NCBI GenBank assembly: GCA_008711135.1 | Contig: VUAW01000001.1 | Span: forward strand, 558,001-622,000 | DNA from: Rhodobacteraceae bacterium LNNU 3342 | Lineage (GTDB): Bacteria > Pseudomonadota > Alphaproteobacteria > Rhodobacterales > Rhodobacteraceae | Reading direction: 5' to 3' | Length of the DNA stretch: 64,000 bases | Part shown: in pieces, positions 18,680 to 28,442 of the stretch | Numbering within the stretch: position 1 is the first letter of the stretch | How the letters are laid out: each line of letters begins with the position of its first letter | Notes under the pieces: generated by a model | Seen by the model: only the letters and a program-made list of their open reading frames with translations | Told to the model about the DNA's origin: nothing | Database searches by the model: none | Program-made: the position numbers and the translations under genes

Positions 18680-20015
18680 GCGCAATCTCCGCCCCCAGGT
18701 TCTGCATCAGCCCCTCAAACACCGGGAACGAGGTGGCGATGGGGCTGCCGTCATCCACCGTGATCGGCTGCTGCGCCGCAAGGCCCAGGCACAGGAAGCT
18801 CATCGCGATGCGGTGGTCCAGATGGCTTTGAACGGTGGCACCGCCCGGAACGCCATCCGCGCCCATGCCGTGCACGATCAGCAGGTCTTCCTCCTCCTCG
18901 ACCCGGACGCCACAGGCCTCCAGCCCGCGGGCCATGGCATCTATCCGGTCGCTCTCCTTCACCCGCAGCTCCTTGACGCCACGCATTATGGTCTTGCCTT
19001 CCGCGGTGGCCGCCAGCGCGGCAAGCACCGGATATTCGTCGATCATGCTGGCCGCGCGATCCTCGGGCACCTCGATCCCCTTCAGCGGGCCGAAGCGCAC
19101 GCGCAGGTCCGCCACCGGCTCCCCGCCTTCCTCGCGCGGGTTCTCGAACGCGATGTCGGCGCCCATGTCGACCAGCGTCAGGTACAGGCCATTGCGCGTC
19201 AGGTTCTGGCTGACACCCGGAACAAAGACCTCTGACCCTTCGACCATCAGCGCAGCACAGACTGGGAAAGCCGCGGAACTCGGATCGCGCGGCACGGCCA
19301 CCGTCTGGGGCCGCAATTCGGGCTGCCCAGTCAGGGTGATGACGCGGCCCTCGGCCATTTCCTCGACCGTCAGCTGGGCGCCGAAGCCTAACAGCATCCG
19401 TTCCGAATGGTCGCGCGTCGGCTCCTTTTCGATCACCACCGTCTGCCCCGGCGCGTTCAGCCCGGCCAGCAGTATTGCCGATTTCACCTGCGCCGAAGGC
19501 ACCGGCGTCACGTACCGCACCGGCACGGGTTCGGCCGCGCCGACCACCGTCATGGGCAGGCGCCCACCCGACCGGCCATAGGCCCGCGCGCCGAACAGCG
19601 CCAGCGGGTCGGTTACCCGGCCCATCGGCCGCTTGTTGAGGCTCGCATCCCCGGTGAAGGTCGCGGTGATTGGCGTCGTGGCCATTGCCCCCATGATCAG
19701 CCGGACGCCGGTGCCCGAATTGCCGCAGTCGATGACCTGCGACGGCTCGGCAAAGCCGCCAACGCCCACGCCGTGCACCGACCAGCTTCCGGGGCCGTGG
19801 CTGATGACCTCTGCCCCGAAGGCCCGCATGGCTTTGGCGGTGTCCAGCACATCCTGTCCTTCCAGCAGGCCGGTGATCTTCGTCTCGCCCACCGCAAGCG
19901 CGCCAAGGATCAGCGCCCGGTGGGAAATCGACTTGTCGCCCGGAACCTCGGCCGTGCCGCGCAGGGGCCCGGATTTGCGGGCAGTCATCGGGATCGGGGC
20001 GCCGTGGCCGGACAT
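18672..20015 (-). CDS. aroA: 3-Phosphoshikimate 1-carboxyvinyltransferase (EPSP synthase), class II-like
   Basis: AroA joins PEP to shikimate-3-phosphate in the shikimate pathway. The 447-residue protein resembles the class II enzymes typified by the Agrobacterium CP4 protein: a TARKSG N-terminus, [20 protein letters not shown] and TRDHSERML. At the position of CP4 Ala100 (its GNAATG motif) this enzyme has Gly101 in GNSGTG, so the best-known insensitivity residue of CP4 is absent. The ATG at 20015 has AAGG upstream. It is followed by an overlapping cmk. Confidence 0.95.
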   Translation of the reverse strand: MSGHGAPIPMTARKSGPLRGTAEVPGDKSISHRALILGALAVGETKITGLLEGQDVLDTAKAMRAFGAEVISHGPGSWSVHGVGVGGFAEPSQVIDCGNSGTGVRLIMGAMATTPITATFTGDASLNKRPMGRVTDPLALFGARAYGRSGGRLPMTVVGAAEPVPVRYVTPVPSAQVKSAILLAGLNAPGQTVVIEKEPTRDHSERMLLGFGAQLTVEEMAEGRVITLTGQPELRPQTVAVPRDPSSAAFPVCAALMVEGSEVFVPGVSQNLTRNGLYLTLVDMGADIAFENPREEGGEPVADLRVRFGPLKGIEVPEDRAASMIDEYPVLAALAATAEGKTIMRGVKELRVKESDRIDAMARGLEACGVRVEEEEDLLIVHGMGADGVPGGATVQSHLDHRIAMSFLCLGLAAQQPITVDDGSPIATSFPVFEGLMQNLGAEIARG

Positions 20016-20073
20016 GGGAAACCTTTCGCTGAACGTCGCCCGCGTGATACCGCAGCCGCCCCTGTCGGTCCAG

Positions 20074-20772
20074 TCAGAGCCGCTGGAAGGTCAGGTAATG
20101 TGGCTGCCGCCCCTCGCGCAGGGCCTTCTGTTCATAGCGGGTGGAAATCCAGTCCGCCCAAGGAGCGTGGATGTCGGTGTCCAGCCGCTGGAACCCGGCC
20201 TTCGGCACCTCGATCAGCGTCTGGCGCACGTAATCGGGGATGTCGGTCGCCACGCGGAAGATCGCGCCGAGTTTCAGTACCCGAGCCAGCGGCTGCAGGT
20301 GATCGGGCGTCACAAAGCGGCGGCGGTGGTGGCGGCGTTTAGGCCAAGGGTCGGGGTAAAGCAGGAAGGCGCGGCTCAGGCACTGGTCGGGCAGCACGTC
20401 GAACAGGTCGCGCACGTCGCCGGGATGGACCCGCAGGTTTTCCACCCCCGCCCGCCGGATCTTGCCCAGCAGCATCGCCACGCCGTTGATGAAGGGCTCG
20501 CACCCGATGATCCCGACGCCGGGGTTCGACGCCGCCTGATGCACCAGATGTTCGCCACCGCCAAAGCCGATTTCCAGCCACAGGTCACGGGTGTCGCCAA
20601 AGAACCCGGCGGGATCAAGCGGCACCCGATCAGGATTTTCATCCCGCCGCACACCCCGGGGGGCAAGCGCGTCCAGATCGGTCGCAAGCCAGTCGCGCTG
20701 CGTTTCCTTGAGCGTCTTTCCGTGGCGGCGGCCATAGAAATTGCGCCAGCCGGTCTCGTTCTCGTCGCTCAT
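20074..20772 (-). CDS. trmB: tRNA (guanine-N7)-methyltransferase
   Basis: TrmB makes m7G46 in tRNA. The 232-residue protein has the [16 protein letters not shown]-terminus, the SAM-binding [26 protein letters not shown], and the family motif [17 protein letters not shown]. It lies 57 bases downstream of metK on the same strand, a typical Rhodobacteraceae arrangement. Confidence 0.96.
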   Translation of the reverse strand: MSDENETGWRNFYGRRHGKTLKETQRDWLATDLDALAPRGVRRDENPDRVPLDPAGFFGDTRDLWLEIGFGGGEHLVHQAASNPGVGIIGCEPFINGVAMLLGKIRRAGVENLRVHPGDVRDLFDVLPDQCLSRAFLLYPDPWPKRRHHRRRFVTPDHLQPLARVLKLGAIFRVATDIPDYVRQTLIEVPKAGFQRLDTDIHAPWADWISTRYEQKALREGRQPHYLTFQRL

Positions 20773-20829
20773 CGCCCTGCCCCTTTGGATCCGGCGCGCC
20801 TTATGGGCAGCGCCGGCGCCCGGGTCAAG

Positions 20830-21996
20830 TCAGACCGCCTTTTTCAGAGCCTCGACCAGATCAACCTGTTCCCAGCTAAAACCGCCGTCAGCCTCGGGCT
20901 TGCGGCCGAAATGGCCATAGGCTGCCGTCCGCTGATAGATCGGACGGTTGAGGTTCAGATGCTCGCGGATGCCGCGGGGGGTCAGATCCATTACCTGGCC
21001 GATCGCGCGCTCGATCACAGACTCATGCACCTCGCCGGTGCCATGCGTGTCGGCATAGATCGAGAGCGGCCTTGCCACGCCGATCGCATAGGAAAGCTGG
21101 ATGGTGCAGCGCTGCGCCATGCCCGCGGCGACGACGTTCTTGGCAAGATAACGCGCGGCATAGGCGGCCGAGCGGTCCACCTTGGTCGGATCCTTGCCGG
21201 AAAATGCCCCGCCCCCGTGCGGCGCCGCGCCACCATAGGTGTCCACGATGATCTTGCGCCCGGTCAGCCCCGCGTCGCCATCCGGGCCGCCGATCACGAA
21301 GCGACCGGTCGGGTTGACCCACCACTCCGTCCGCTCGGTCAGCCAGCCTTCGGGCAGGACCTCACGGATATAGGGCTCGACGATGGCGCGGATGTCGTCG
21401 CTGGTCTGGCCCTCGTCCGCGTGCTGGGTCGAAAGCACGAGCTGCGTCACCTCAACCGGCTTGCCGTCTTCGTAGCGGAGCGAGATCTGACTTTTTGCGT
21501 CCGGGCGCAATGTGGGTTCGGCTCCGGACTTCCGCGCCTCGGACAGGCGGCGCAGGATTGCGTGGGCGTATTGGATCGGGGCCGGCATCAGGTCAGGGGT
21601 CTCGTTCACGGCATAGCCGAACATGATCCCCTGATCCCCCGCGCCATCCTTTTCCACGCCCTGCCAGATATGGGCGGACTGCGGATGCAGGAGGTTCATC
21701 AGCCGCAGGGTGTTCCAGTGGAACTTGTCCTGTTCATAGCCGATGTCGCGCACGCAACTGCGGGCGATGCCGTCGACACGCCCCATGAAGTCCGACAGGC
21801 GTTCGGGATCGGACAGACCGACCTCGCCGCCCACAACCACGCAGTCCGTCGTGGCAAAGGTCTCGCACGCGACGCGGGCGTTCGGCTCCTCAGCCAGGAA
21901 GGCGTCGAGGATCGCGTCCGAAATCCGGTCGCAGACCTTGTCCGGGTGCCCCTCCGACACGGACTCGGAGGTGAAGACGTAATTCTTGCGGGCCAT
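20830..21996 (-). CDS. metK: S-adenosylmethionine synthetase
   Basis: MetK makes SAM from methionine and ATP. The 388-residue protein begins [16 protein letters not shown], with [17 protein letters not shown], and the [23 protein letters not shown] block characteristic of MetK. The frame is open upstream, but MetK homology starts at the ATG at 21996. Its leader carries a SAM/SAH-type riboswitch (22004-22051) whose 3' part includes the GGAG ribosome binding sequence, so translation is likely switched off when SAM is plentiful. Unlike most MetK operons, the upstream gene is lnt. Confidence 0.96.
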   Translation of the reverse strand: MARKNYVFTSESVSEGHPDKVCDRISDAILDAFLAEEPNARVACETFATTDCVVVGGEVGLSDPERLSDFMGRVDGIARSCVRDIGYEQDKFHWNTLRLMNLLHPQSAHIWQGVEKDGAGDQGIMFGYAVNETPDLMPAPIQYAHAILRRLSEARKSGAEPTLRPDAKSQISLRYEDGKPVEVTQLVLSTQHADEGQTSDDIRAIVEPYIREVLPEGWLTERTEWWVNPTGRFVIGGPDGDAGLTGRKIIVDTYGGAAPHGGGAFSGKDPTKVDRSAAYAARYLAKNVVAAGMAQRCTIQLSYAIGVARPLSIYADTHGTGEVHESVIERAIGQVMDLTPRGIREHLNLNRPIYQRTAAYGHFGRKPEADGGFSWEQVDLVEALKKAV

Positions 21997-22003
21997 GGGG
22001 AGT

Positions 22004-22051
22004 CGCTCCATTAAGGTGAACCGCGCCACGCCAGGAAGCCGTTGTGACGGG
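22004..22051 (-). promoter_or_regulatory. SAM/SAH riboswitch upstream of metK
   Basis: On the minus strand the leader reads CAC-AACGGCTTCCTGGC-GTG (core at 22046-22027) inside a larger stem, followed by AATGGAGC (22012-22005), eight bases before the ATG. The core sequence ACAACGGCTTCCTGG and the downstream TGGAGC agree, from memory, with the SAM/SAH riboswitch class described upstream of metK in Rhodobacterales, in which the Shine-Dalgarno segment forms a pseudoknot with the hairpin loop. Gene context, order and sequence all fit. Binding would hide GGAG and repress translation. Confidence 0.9.
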
Positions 22052-22060
22052 TGATCCGCC

Positions 22061-22089
22061 CAAGTAGCCCGCGCCGGGGACGGGGTCAA
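22061..22089 (-). promoter_or_regulatory. Candidate promoter for the riboswitch-metK transcript
   Basis: TTGACC (22089-22084, minus strand) overlaps the lnt stop codon, and TACTTG (22066-22061) follows after 17 bases. A start a few bases further on would place the riboswitch at the very 5' end of the RNA. The -35 match is good, the -10 match poor. Confidence 0.4.
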
Positions 22090-23558
22090 CCGCGCTTGCG
22101 AAAACGGGTAAACGCAAGCCCCGCCAGAAGGCCCACAAGCAACACTGCCACCGGCGTGTCCCCCATCCGGGAATAGAGCGTCGGCGGCAGCGCGCCCGGC
22201 ACCGCCGCCTGAAGGTACCCGTGCGTATCCATCGGCAGCGATTGCAGGATGCGTCCCCGCGCGTCGATCACTGCCGAAACCCCGGTGTTTGCGGACCGTA
22301 GTACCGGCAACCCCTGCTCGATCGCGCGCAACCGCGCCTGCGCCAGATGCTGATACGGCCCGACAAGCTGGCCGAACCAGGCGTCGTTCGTGGCCTGCAG
22401 GATCCAGTCGGCCCGCCCCGCCACGGCGTTCAGGTCCTGGGGAAAAACGGCCTCATAGCAGATCAGCGGCAGGACGCGCCCCAGCGGCCCAAGGTCCAGC
22501 AGCGCCGCCCCCGGCCCTGGGGAATAGCCCTGGCCCTGCTGCGCCGCAAACCCGTGCAGCCCGAACCGCGCCATCGTGTCGCCAAAGGGCATGTATTCGC
22601 CAAAGGGCACAAGGTGATGCTTGTCATAAAGCGCGCGCACCTGCGCGCCGGCATCGATCACCGCAAGGCTGTTGTAGAAGCGCCGCCCCTCGACCCGCTG
22701 AATGCCCAGCGCCACCGGCACCCCACCCGCGGCCTGGGCGATGATGTCGAGGCCGATCTGATCCTCCAGCAGGAAGTTCACGGCAGTTTCCGGCCAGATC
22801 ACAAGATCGGGCCGCGTACCCGTATCCTCGGCCGTCATCTGAAGCTGGCGCTCAAAGAACAGCCGCGCCATCTCCGGGTCCCACTTCAGGTGCTGCGCAG
22901 CGTTGGGCTGGATGATGCGCGCGGTGATCGGCTGCGGCGCCGGTTCGGGCGCGGAAAGACGCGCGGCACCCAAGGTCCATGCGCCTGCCACGGCGGCAAC
23001 TGCGGCCACTGCCCCCGCCCGCGGCCAGCGTGCGGCCAACGCCGCCAGACAGACCGTTCCAAGCGTCAGGCCCACAGGCCCGACCCAAGCTGCCAGTTGC
23101 GCCACCGGCGTATCGATCCACATGTGCCCGATCAGCGCCCAAGGAAAACCCGTGAAGATATAGCCGCGCAGCAGGTCCGCCCCCGCCAGCGCAACGGCCA
23201 GCGCTAACGGCCCCCGAAGCCAGCCGCCCACGCCCCCGGCCAGCGCCCAGAACAAGGCCATCCCCATCGCCAGAAAGACCAGCGCGAAGGGCGCCATCCA
23301 ACCGTGGCGCGCGGCATCGACCATGAAGGGCTCGACAATCCAGAACATCGCCGCGGCAAAATAACCCGCGCCGGCCAGCCAGCCCTGCCAAGCCGCGTGG
23401 CCCCAGGACTGGCCTGCCAGCAGCCGCACCAGCAGCGCCAGCGCCGGCAGCGCCAGCCACCACATGTCCCAAGGCGCCTGTCCCAGCGCGATAGCGGCAC
23501 CCAGACCGACAGCCGCTGCCGCCCGGCGAATGCCGGGCCAGGCTTTCAGGATCCGCAT
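22086..23558 (-). CDS. lnt: Apolipoprotein N-acyltransferase
   Basis: Lnt adds the third acyl chain to lipoproteins at the periplasmic face of the inner membrane. The 490-residue protein has an N-terminal set of about six to seven membrane segments and a C-terminal nitrilase-like domain with [12 protein letters not shown] (catalytic Glu), the [17 protein letters not shown] lysine region and [11 protein letters not shown] with the catalytic cysteine. It lies four bases downstream of the CorC-like gene, in the miaB-phoH-ybeY-corC-lnt order usual for proteobacteria. Confidence 0.96.
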   Translation of the reverse strand: MRILKAWPGIRRAAAAVGLGAAIALGQAPWDMWWLALPALALLVRLLAGQSWGHAAWQGWLAGAGYFAAAMFWIVEPFMVDAARHGWMAPFALVFLAMGMALFWALAGGVGGWLRGPLALAVALAGADLLRGYIFTGFPWALIGHMWIDTPVAQLAAWVGPVGLTLGTVCLAALAARWPRAGAVAAVAAVAGAWTLGAARLSAPEPAPQPITARIIQPNAAQHLKWDPEMARLFFERQLQMTAEDTGTRPDLVIWPETAVNFLLEDQIGLDIIAQAAGGVPVALGIQRVEGRRFYNSLAVIDAGAQVRALYDKHHLVPFGEYMPFGDTMARFGLHGFAAQQGQGYSPGPGAALLDLGPLGRVLPLICYEAVFPQDLNAVAGRADWILQATNDAWFGQLVGPYQHLAQARLRAIEQGLPVLRSANTGVSAVIDARGRILQSLPMDTHGYLQAAVPGALPPTLYSRMGDTPVAVLLVGLLAGLAFTRFRKRG

Positions 23559-23561
23559 CGC

Positions 23562-24449
23562 CTATCGCACCAGTGCCGCTTCGGGCATGCGCACCCGCAG
23601 GCGCTTGATGCGGCGGGGGTCGGCGTCGATCACCTCGAACTCGGCGCCGCTTTCGTGGGGAATGACCTCGCCCCGTGCCGGCACCCGGCCCGAGAGCACG
23701 AAGACCAGCCCGCCCAGCGTGTCCACCTCGTCGTGTTCATCGCTGCCCAGGCGGAAGCCGATCTCTTCCTCGAACTCATCCAGCGGCGCGCGGGACTGGG
23801 CGATATAGACGCCGGGCTTTTCCAGCGACCACATTCCGCCCTCGGCGGTGTCATGTTCGTCGTCAATGGCGCCGATGACCTGTTCCACCACATCCTCGAT
23901 CGTCACCAGACCATCGACCCCGCCGTATTCGTCGATCACCAGCGCCATGTGGGTGCGTTCGCTCTGCATCTTTTGCAAGAGCGCCGTCAGCGGCATCGAC
24001 GGCGGCACGAACAGCAGCGGCCGCAACAGCCGGCGCAGGTTGAACCGCCCGCCCGAGGCGTCGAACCCGTGACGCAGCGCAAAGTCCTTCAGCAGCACCA
24101 GCCCCAGCGGGTGGTCCAGCGTGTCGCGATAGACCGGCAGCCGTGAAAAGCCGCTTTCACGGAATACCTCCACCAGCTTTTCCCGGGTGATATCCTCTGG
24201 GACGGCGGTAATTTCCACCTTGGGGACAAAGATGTCCTCGGTCCTCAGCCCCGCGAGATTGGTGAGACCCGGCAATGCCGCCCGGCCGTTCCGCCGGGGT
24301 CGGGCCTCTTCCTCGTCTTCCTCTCCGGGGGTCAGCGCCCCGAGAAGCCGGCCGAAGAAGCCCCTTTGGCCATCCTCCTGGCCCTGTTCATTCTGATCTT
24401 CGTCCAGCGCGCCTTGCGCTGCCCTAGACCCGTCAACCGTCTCGCCCAT
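23562..24449 (-). CDS. CBS-pair and CorC/HlyC domain protein (CorC/TlyC family)
   Basis: A 295-residue soluble protein with an acidic N-terminus, a CBS pair (about residues 70-200; EDIFVPKVEITAVPEDI, MALVIDEYGGVDGLVTIEDVVEQVIGAI) and a C-terminal CorC_HlyC domain (RAPLDEFEEEIGFRL to RRIKRLRV). In E. coli CorC has been linked to magnesium/cobalt efflux; other names are hemolysin-like TlyC. No membrane DUF21 domain is attached. The ATG at 24449 with GGAAGGA is preferred over earlier ones, giving a 17-base overlap with ybeY. Confidence 0.9.
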   Translation of the reverse strand: MGETVDGSRAAQGALDEDQNEQGQEDGQRGFFGRLLGALTPGEEDEEEARPRRNGRAALPGLTNLAGLRTEDIFVPKVEITAVPEDITREKLVEVFRESGFSRLPVYRDTLDHPLGLVLLKDFALRHGFDASGGRFNLRRLLRPLLFVPPSMPLTALLQKMQSERTHMALVIDEYGGVDGLVTIEDVVEQVIGAIDDEHDTAEGGMWSLEKPGVYIAQSRAPLDEFEEEIGFRLGSDEHDEVDTLGGLVFVLSGRVPARGEVIPHESGAEFEVIDADPRRIKRLRVRMPEAALVR

Positions 24450-24987
24450 GGTTCCTTCCGTGTTGCCAGGCATCGGTGCCCGCCTCCTCATATGGATCAG
24501 GAATGCCAAGTGTGGCAAGTATCCTGACCTCCAACCCCTCCATCAAGGCTGCGTCGCTATCGGTCATGTGATCGTAGCCCAGCAGATGCAGCACCCCGTG
24601 CACCAGCAGATGGGTCACGTGATTGGCAAAGGGCTTGCCCTGTTCCGCCGCCTCCCGGGTGCAGGTTTCAAAGGCGATTGCGATGTCGCCCAGTTCTTCG
24701 GGCATGCCGGGATCGCCCTCGGGCAGGTCGGGGATCTCGCCCTCGGCGGCGCCGCGTTCCTCGGATGGCCAAGACAGGACGTTGGTGGGCTGGGGCTTGT
24801 CCCGGAAATCGCCGTTCAGCTCAGCAATACGGGCGTCATCGCAGCCCAAAAGGCTGATCTCAAACTCATCCGGCGACAGGCCCAGCGCCTCCAGGGTGGC
24901 GCGGGCTGCCCGTTCGGCCAAGGGTTCAAGCCCCGCCTCTTCCCAGCGGGGCTCGTCGATGACAGTGTCAACCAGCAGCGGTCGCAT
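24433..24987 (-). CDS. ybeY: Endoribonuclease YbeY (rRNA maturation)
   Basis: A 184-residue zinc-dependent RNase of the UPF0054 family, needed for 16S rRNA 3' maturation and ribosome quality control. The diagnostic metal motif HGVLHLLGYDH (about residues 129-139) is intact, and LNGDFRDKPQPTNVLSWP precedes it. The C-terminus is slightly extended with YEEAGTDAWQHGRNHGRDG. It overlaps phoH by 20 bases and the CorC-like gene by 17. Confidence 0.95.
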   Translation of the reverse strand: MRPLLVDTVIDEPRWEEAGLEPLAERAARATLEALGLSPDEFEISLLGCDDARIAELNGDFRDKPQPTNVLSWPSEERGAAEGEIPDLPEGDPGMPEELGDIAIAFETCTREAAEQGKPFANHVTHLLVHGVLHLLGYDHMTDSDAALMEGLEVRILATLGIPDPYEEAGTDAWQHGRNHGRDG

Positions 24988-25984
24988 CCTCTTTGTCGTA
25001 GGCCTCGATGATGCGGGCCACCAGCGGATGCCGGACCACGTCCTTGGCCGTGAAGTAGTTGAAGGAAATCCCCTTGACGCCCTTCAGGATCCGCTCTGCC
25101 TCTGCCAGGCCCGACGTGACGCCGCGCGGCAGGTCCACCTGCGTACGGTCGCCGGTGATGACCATGCGGCTGCCTTCGCCAAGGCGGGTCAGGAACATCT
25201 TCATCTGCATTGAGGTGGCGTTCTGCGCCTCGTCCAGAACGACAAAGGCATTGGCAAGTGTCCGGCCCCGCATGAAGGCAAGCGGCGCGATCTCGATCCG
25301 CTTTTCCTCGAACAGCTTCTGGGTCTGCTTGCCTGGCAGGAAGTCGTTCAGCGCGTCGTAAAGCGGCTGCATGTAGGGATCGACCTTTTCCTTCATGTCG
25401 CCGGGCAGGAAGCCGAGCCTTTCGCCCGCCTCCACCGCAGGGCGCGACAGGATGATCCGGTCCACATGCCCGCCCAGGAACATCGTGACCCCCACGGCCA
25501 CGGCTAGGTAAGTCTTGCCGGTGCCGGCCGGCCCGATGCCAAAGGCCAACTCGTTGGTAAACAGTTGCTGGACGTAATTCTTCTGCGCGTCAGTCCGCGG
25601 CTCGATAACCTTCTTGCGGGTGCGCAACTCGAACTTGCCGGCGTTGAACATCTCCAGCTGTTCGCCGCCCGAACCGGGCGTGGGAACGGTGCCCATGCGC
25701 AGGATCGCCTCAATATCCGCCTGCTCGAATCCCCGGCCTTCCTCAAGACGGGAATAAAGCGCCTCAAGCACCATGGCCGCCTGCAGGCGCGGCGCCTGTT
25801 CGCCCATGATCGCCAGCCGGTTGCCCCGGCGCAGGATATTGACACCGGTCCTTTCCTCGATCAGCGCGATATTGCGATCGTATTCGCCGCAAAGATCAAT
25901 CAGAAGACGGTTGTCCGCAAATTCAAGCAGCGTTTCCGCAGCGTCTTCTGGCCGGGGCGGGGGGTTCACCGCGCTGATGCCCAA
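24968..25984 (-). CDS. phoH: PhoH family ATPase (PhoL-type)
   Basis: A 338-residue PhoH-like P-loop ATPase: GPAGTGKTYLAVAVGV (Walker A), LSRPAVEAGERLGFLPGDM, and FVVLDEAQNAT (Walker B) with VITGDRTQVDLP. An N-terminal KH-like region (LLIDLCGEYDRNIALIEERTGVNI) precedes it. Partnership with YbeY in RNA metabolism is suggested by constant gene pairing. The start codon is TTG at 25984 with AAAGGAG six bases upstream, an unusual but well supported initiation site. Confidence 0.94.
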   Translation of the reverse strand: MGISAVNPPPRPEDAAETLLEFADNRLLIDLCGEYDRNIALIEERTGVNILRRGNRLAIMGEQAPRLQAAMVLEALYSRLEEGRGFEQADIEAILRMGTVPTPGSGGEQLEMFNAGKFELRTRKKVIEPRTDAQKNYVQQLFTNELAFGIGPAGTGKTYLAVAVGVTMFLGGHVDRIILSRPAVEAGERLGFLPGDMKEKVDPYMQPLYDALNDFLPGKQTQKLFEEKRIEIAPLAFMRGRTLANAFVVLDEAQNATSMQMKMFLTRLGEGSRMVITGDRTQVDLPRGVTSGLAEAERILKGVKGISFNYFTAKDVVRHPLVARIIEAYDKEDATAAG

Positions 25985-26098
25985 GGATAGCTCCTTTCAA
26001 GATATCTCAGGCAAAGGTGGGGCGGGGATGGGATCAAGGCAAGCATCCTTTCGCAGCACGCGCAATTTTGAATGAACAAAGGCCCCGCGGCCACAGGT

Positions 26099-27415
26099 TC
26101 AGGCCAGCGCCCCCGCCAGGGAGTTCGGCCCCGACTCGATGATCCGCACCCGCGCGATCTCGCCCACGGCGACATCCGCCGTGACGTGGACCGCGTGCAG
26201 GTATTCGGATTTGCCCACCATCTGCCCCGGCAAGCGGCCCGGTTTTTCGAACAGCACCGACACCTCGCGCCCGACCATTGAGGCCTGCGTGGCACGCTGC
26301 TGTTCCAGCAGAAGCGCCTGAAGCCGTTGCAGGCGGTCGTCGGCCACCTCGGCCGAAACGCCCGGACGTTCGGCAGCAGGGGTGCCGGGACGGGCAGAAT
26401 ACTTGAAGGAATAGGCCTGCCCATAGCCAACCGCCCGCACCAGATCCAGCGTCGCCTCGAAATCCTCGTCCGTTTCGCCGGGGAAGCCCACGATGAAATC
26501 GCCCGACAGCATCAGGTCCGGCCGCGCCGCACGCAGTCGTTCGATCAGCCGCAGGTAGTCGGCTGCGGTATGCTTGCGGTTCATGGCCTTGAGAATGCGG
26601 TCTGACCCCGACTGCACCGGCAGATGCAGATAGGGCATCAGCTTGGCACAATCGCCATGGGCGGCAACCAGCTCGTCATCCATGTCGTTGGGATGCGAGG
26701 TGGTGAAGCGGATGCGCTCCAGCCCGTCGATTTCTGCCAGTTCGCGGATCAGCCGGGCAAGCGACCAGGTGCCACCCTCGGCCGCGCCGTGGTAGGCGTT
26801 GACGTTCTGGCCCAGCAGCGTGATCTCACGGACCCCACGTTCCACCAGGTCGCGCGCCTCACCCATGATCCGCGCTGCGGGGCGCGACACCTCGGCGCCG
26901 CGGGTATAGGGCACCACGCAGAAGGCGCAGAACTTGTCGCAGCCTTCCTGCACCGTCAGGAACGCCGCGGGCGCCCGGTTGGGCAGCGGCCGCTTCGGCA
27001 GGTGGTCGAACTTGTCCTCGGCAGGAAACTCGGTTTCCAGCGCGCGTTCCCCGGCACGGACCCGCGCCTCCATCGCCGGCAGCCGGTGATAGCTTTGCGG
27101 CCCCACGACCAGATCGACCACCGGGGCGCGGCGCATGATCTCCTCGCCCTCGGCCTGGGCGACGCAGCCGGCGATGCCGATCTTCAGGTCAGGGTTCAGC
27201 GCCTTCAGCGGCTTCAGGCGGCCAAGTTCGGAATAGACCTTTTCGGATGCCTTTTCGCGAATATGACAGGTGTTCAGCAGGATCATGTCGGCCTCTTCGG
27301 CCTTTTCCGTCGTGACATAGCCCTGCGCGCCCATGGCCTCGGCCATACGCTCGCTGTCATAGACGTTCATCTGGCACCCGTAGGTCTTGATGAAAAGTTT
27401 CTTTGGCGCAGCCAT
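26099..27415 (-). CDS. miaB: tRNA-2-methylthio-N6-dimethylallyladenosine synthase
   Basis: MiaB is a radical SAM methylthiotransferase acting on A37 of tRNAs reading UNN codons. The 438-residue protein has the UPF0004 domain with [15 protein letters not shown] and [13 protein letters not shown], the radical-SAM cluster [15 protein letters not shown], and a C-terminal TRAM domain ([25 protein letters not shown]). It precedes phoH by about 110 bases in the same orientation. Confidence 0.96.
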   Translation of the reverse strand: MAAPKKLFIKTYGCQMNVYDSERMAEAMGAQGYVTTEKAEEADMILLNTCHIREKASEKVYSELGRLKPLKALNPDLKIGIAGCVAQAEGEEIMRRAPVVDLVVGPQSYHRLPAMEARVRAGERALETEFPAEDKFDHLPKRPLPNRAPAAFLTVQEGCDKFCAFCVVPYTRGAEVSRPAARIMGEARDLVERGVREITLLGQNVNAYHGAAEGGTWSLARLIRELAEIDGLERIRFTTSHPNDMDDELVAAHGDCAKLMPYLHLPVQSGSDRILKAMNRKHTAADYLRLIERLRAARPDLMLSGDFIVGFPGETDEDFEATLDLVRAVGYGQAYSFKYSARPGTPAAERPGVSAEVADDRLQRLQALLLEQQRATQASMVGREVSVLFEKPGRLPGQMVGKSEYLHAVHVTADVAVGEIARVRIIESGPNSLAGALA

Positions 27416-27538
27416 GATGCCCCCCTTTCGGGTCCTGTCTCAGGCCCGGTGGTCTAAAGAAAAAAGCGCCCTGCCGCAACGCTTGCAATGTCGCCCGCGC
27501 TGGGCAAAGTTGACGCGGACCAGTTGGGACAAGCATTA

Positions 27539-28408
27539 ATGATTTACAATAATTTGAGCGATTTCTTGACGAGGGGCAAGGCCGCGCTGGCCAAGGGGCC
27601 GGTCGCACTGATTTTCGTCGAAGATCAGGTCGAGGTGGAATCGACCCTGCTGCACCATCGCAAAGCTGGCTTCGCGTCGCTTGTCGTCCTGAGCCAGTTC
27701 CCGATTCCCGATTTGCCCGAACTGGAGGGCAGGCTGCACGTGATCCAGTACAACGTACACGCAGACAATGCCGTGCCCCACGCCGTCAACCGGATCATCG
27801 ACGCGGCGCCCGGCATCTGGATGTATTACTGCTTCAACGCAGAATACCTGTTCTACCCGTTCTGCGAAACGCGCAGCGTCCGCGAATTCCTCACCTTCCA
27901 CACCGAGGAACGCCGCGACGCAGTGCTGAGCTACGTGATCGACCTTTACGCGGGCGATCTCGATCGTTTCCCCAACGCCGTGGACCGGGAATCGGCGCTG
28001 CTGGACAAGTCAGGATACTACGCGCTGGCTCGCACCGATCCTGCGAACCACAACCACCCGAAGGAACGGCAGCTGGATTTCTTTGGCGGGCTGCGCTGGC
28101 GGTTCGAGGAACATATCAGCACCACCCGCCGCAAGATCGACCGTATCGCCATCTTCCGCGCACAGAAAGGGCTGCAACTGCGCCCCGACCACACCTTCAG
28201 CAACGAAGAATACAACACCTACGCCTGCCCGTGGCACAACAACATGACGGTGGCGCTGGCATCATTTCGGGCGGCCAAGGCGCTGCGGACCAATCCCGGC
28301 TCTGCGCCGGAAATCCGCACCTTCCGCTGGCATTATTCTGTTCCGTTCGAATGGCACTCGCAGCAGCTGATGGATCTGGGGCTGATGGAGCCCGGTCAGT
28401 GGTTCTAA
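27539..28408 (+). CDS. Glycosyltransferase-like protein, Rhodobacteraceae-specific (Glyco_tranf_2_4 type)
   Basis: A 289-residue protein that I recognise as a conserved Rhodobacteraceae family usually labelled glycosyltransferase family 2. Conserved-looking features are KGPVALIFVEDQVEVESTL, the aromatic block GIWMYYCFNAEYLFYPFCETRS, HTEERRDAVLSYVIDLYAGDL, DPANHNHPKERQLDFFGGLRWRFEEH, and a C-terminal FRWHYSVPFEWHSQQLMDLGL. The nucleotide-sugar DxD signature is not clear, so enzyme activity is an inference. The ATG at 27539 is preferred because homology begins there, but no strong ribosome binding site precedes it. It is divergent from miaB. Confidence 0.7.
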   Translation: MIYNNLSDFLTRGKAALAKGPVALIFVEDQVEVESTLLHHRKAGFASLVVLSQFPIPDLPELEGRLHVIQYNVHADNAVPHAVNRIIDAAPGIWMYYCFNAEYLFYPFCETRSVREFLTFHTEERRDAVLSYVIDLYAGDLDRFPNAVDRESALLDKSGYYALARTDPANHNHPKERQLDFFGGLRWRFEEHISTTRRKIDRIAIFRAQKGLQLRPDHTFSNEEYNTYACPWHNNMTVALASFRAAKALRTNPGSAPEIRTFRWHYSVPFEWHSQQLMDLGLMEPGQWF

Positions 28409-28415
28409 AGGGAAC

Positions 28416-28435
28416 GGGGCCGGCGCACCGGCCCC
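28416..28435. terminator. GC-rich hairpin between the glycosyltransferase-like gene and ectD
   Basis: Perfect stem GGGGCCGG (28416-28423) / CCGGCCCC (28428-28435) with loop CGCA lies between two convergent genes. There is no T run on either side, so it is a possible bidirectional terminator only. Confidence 0.5.
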
Positions 28436-28442
28436 ATCCCGA

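Noticed and set aside
19633-22014. A 793-codon open frame antisense across aroA, trmB and metK
   Set aside because: It runs across three well-supported genes in the opposite direction and has no recognisable domain.
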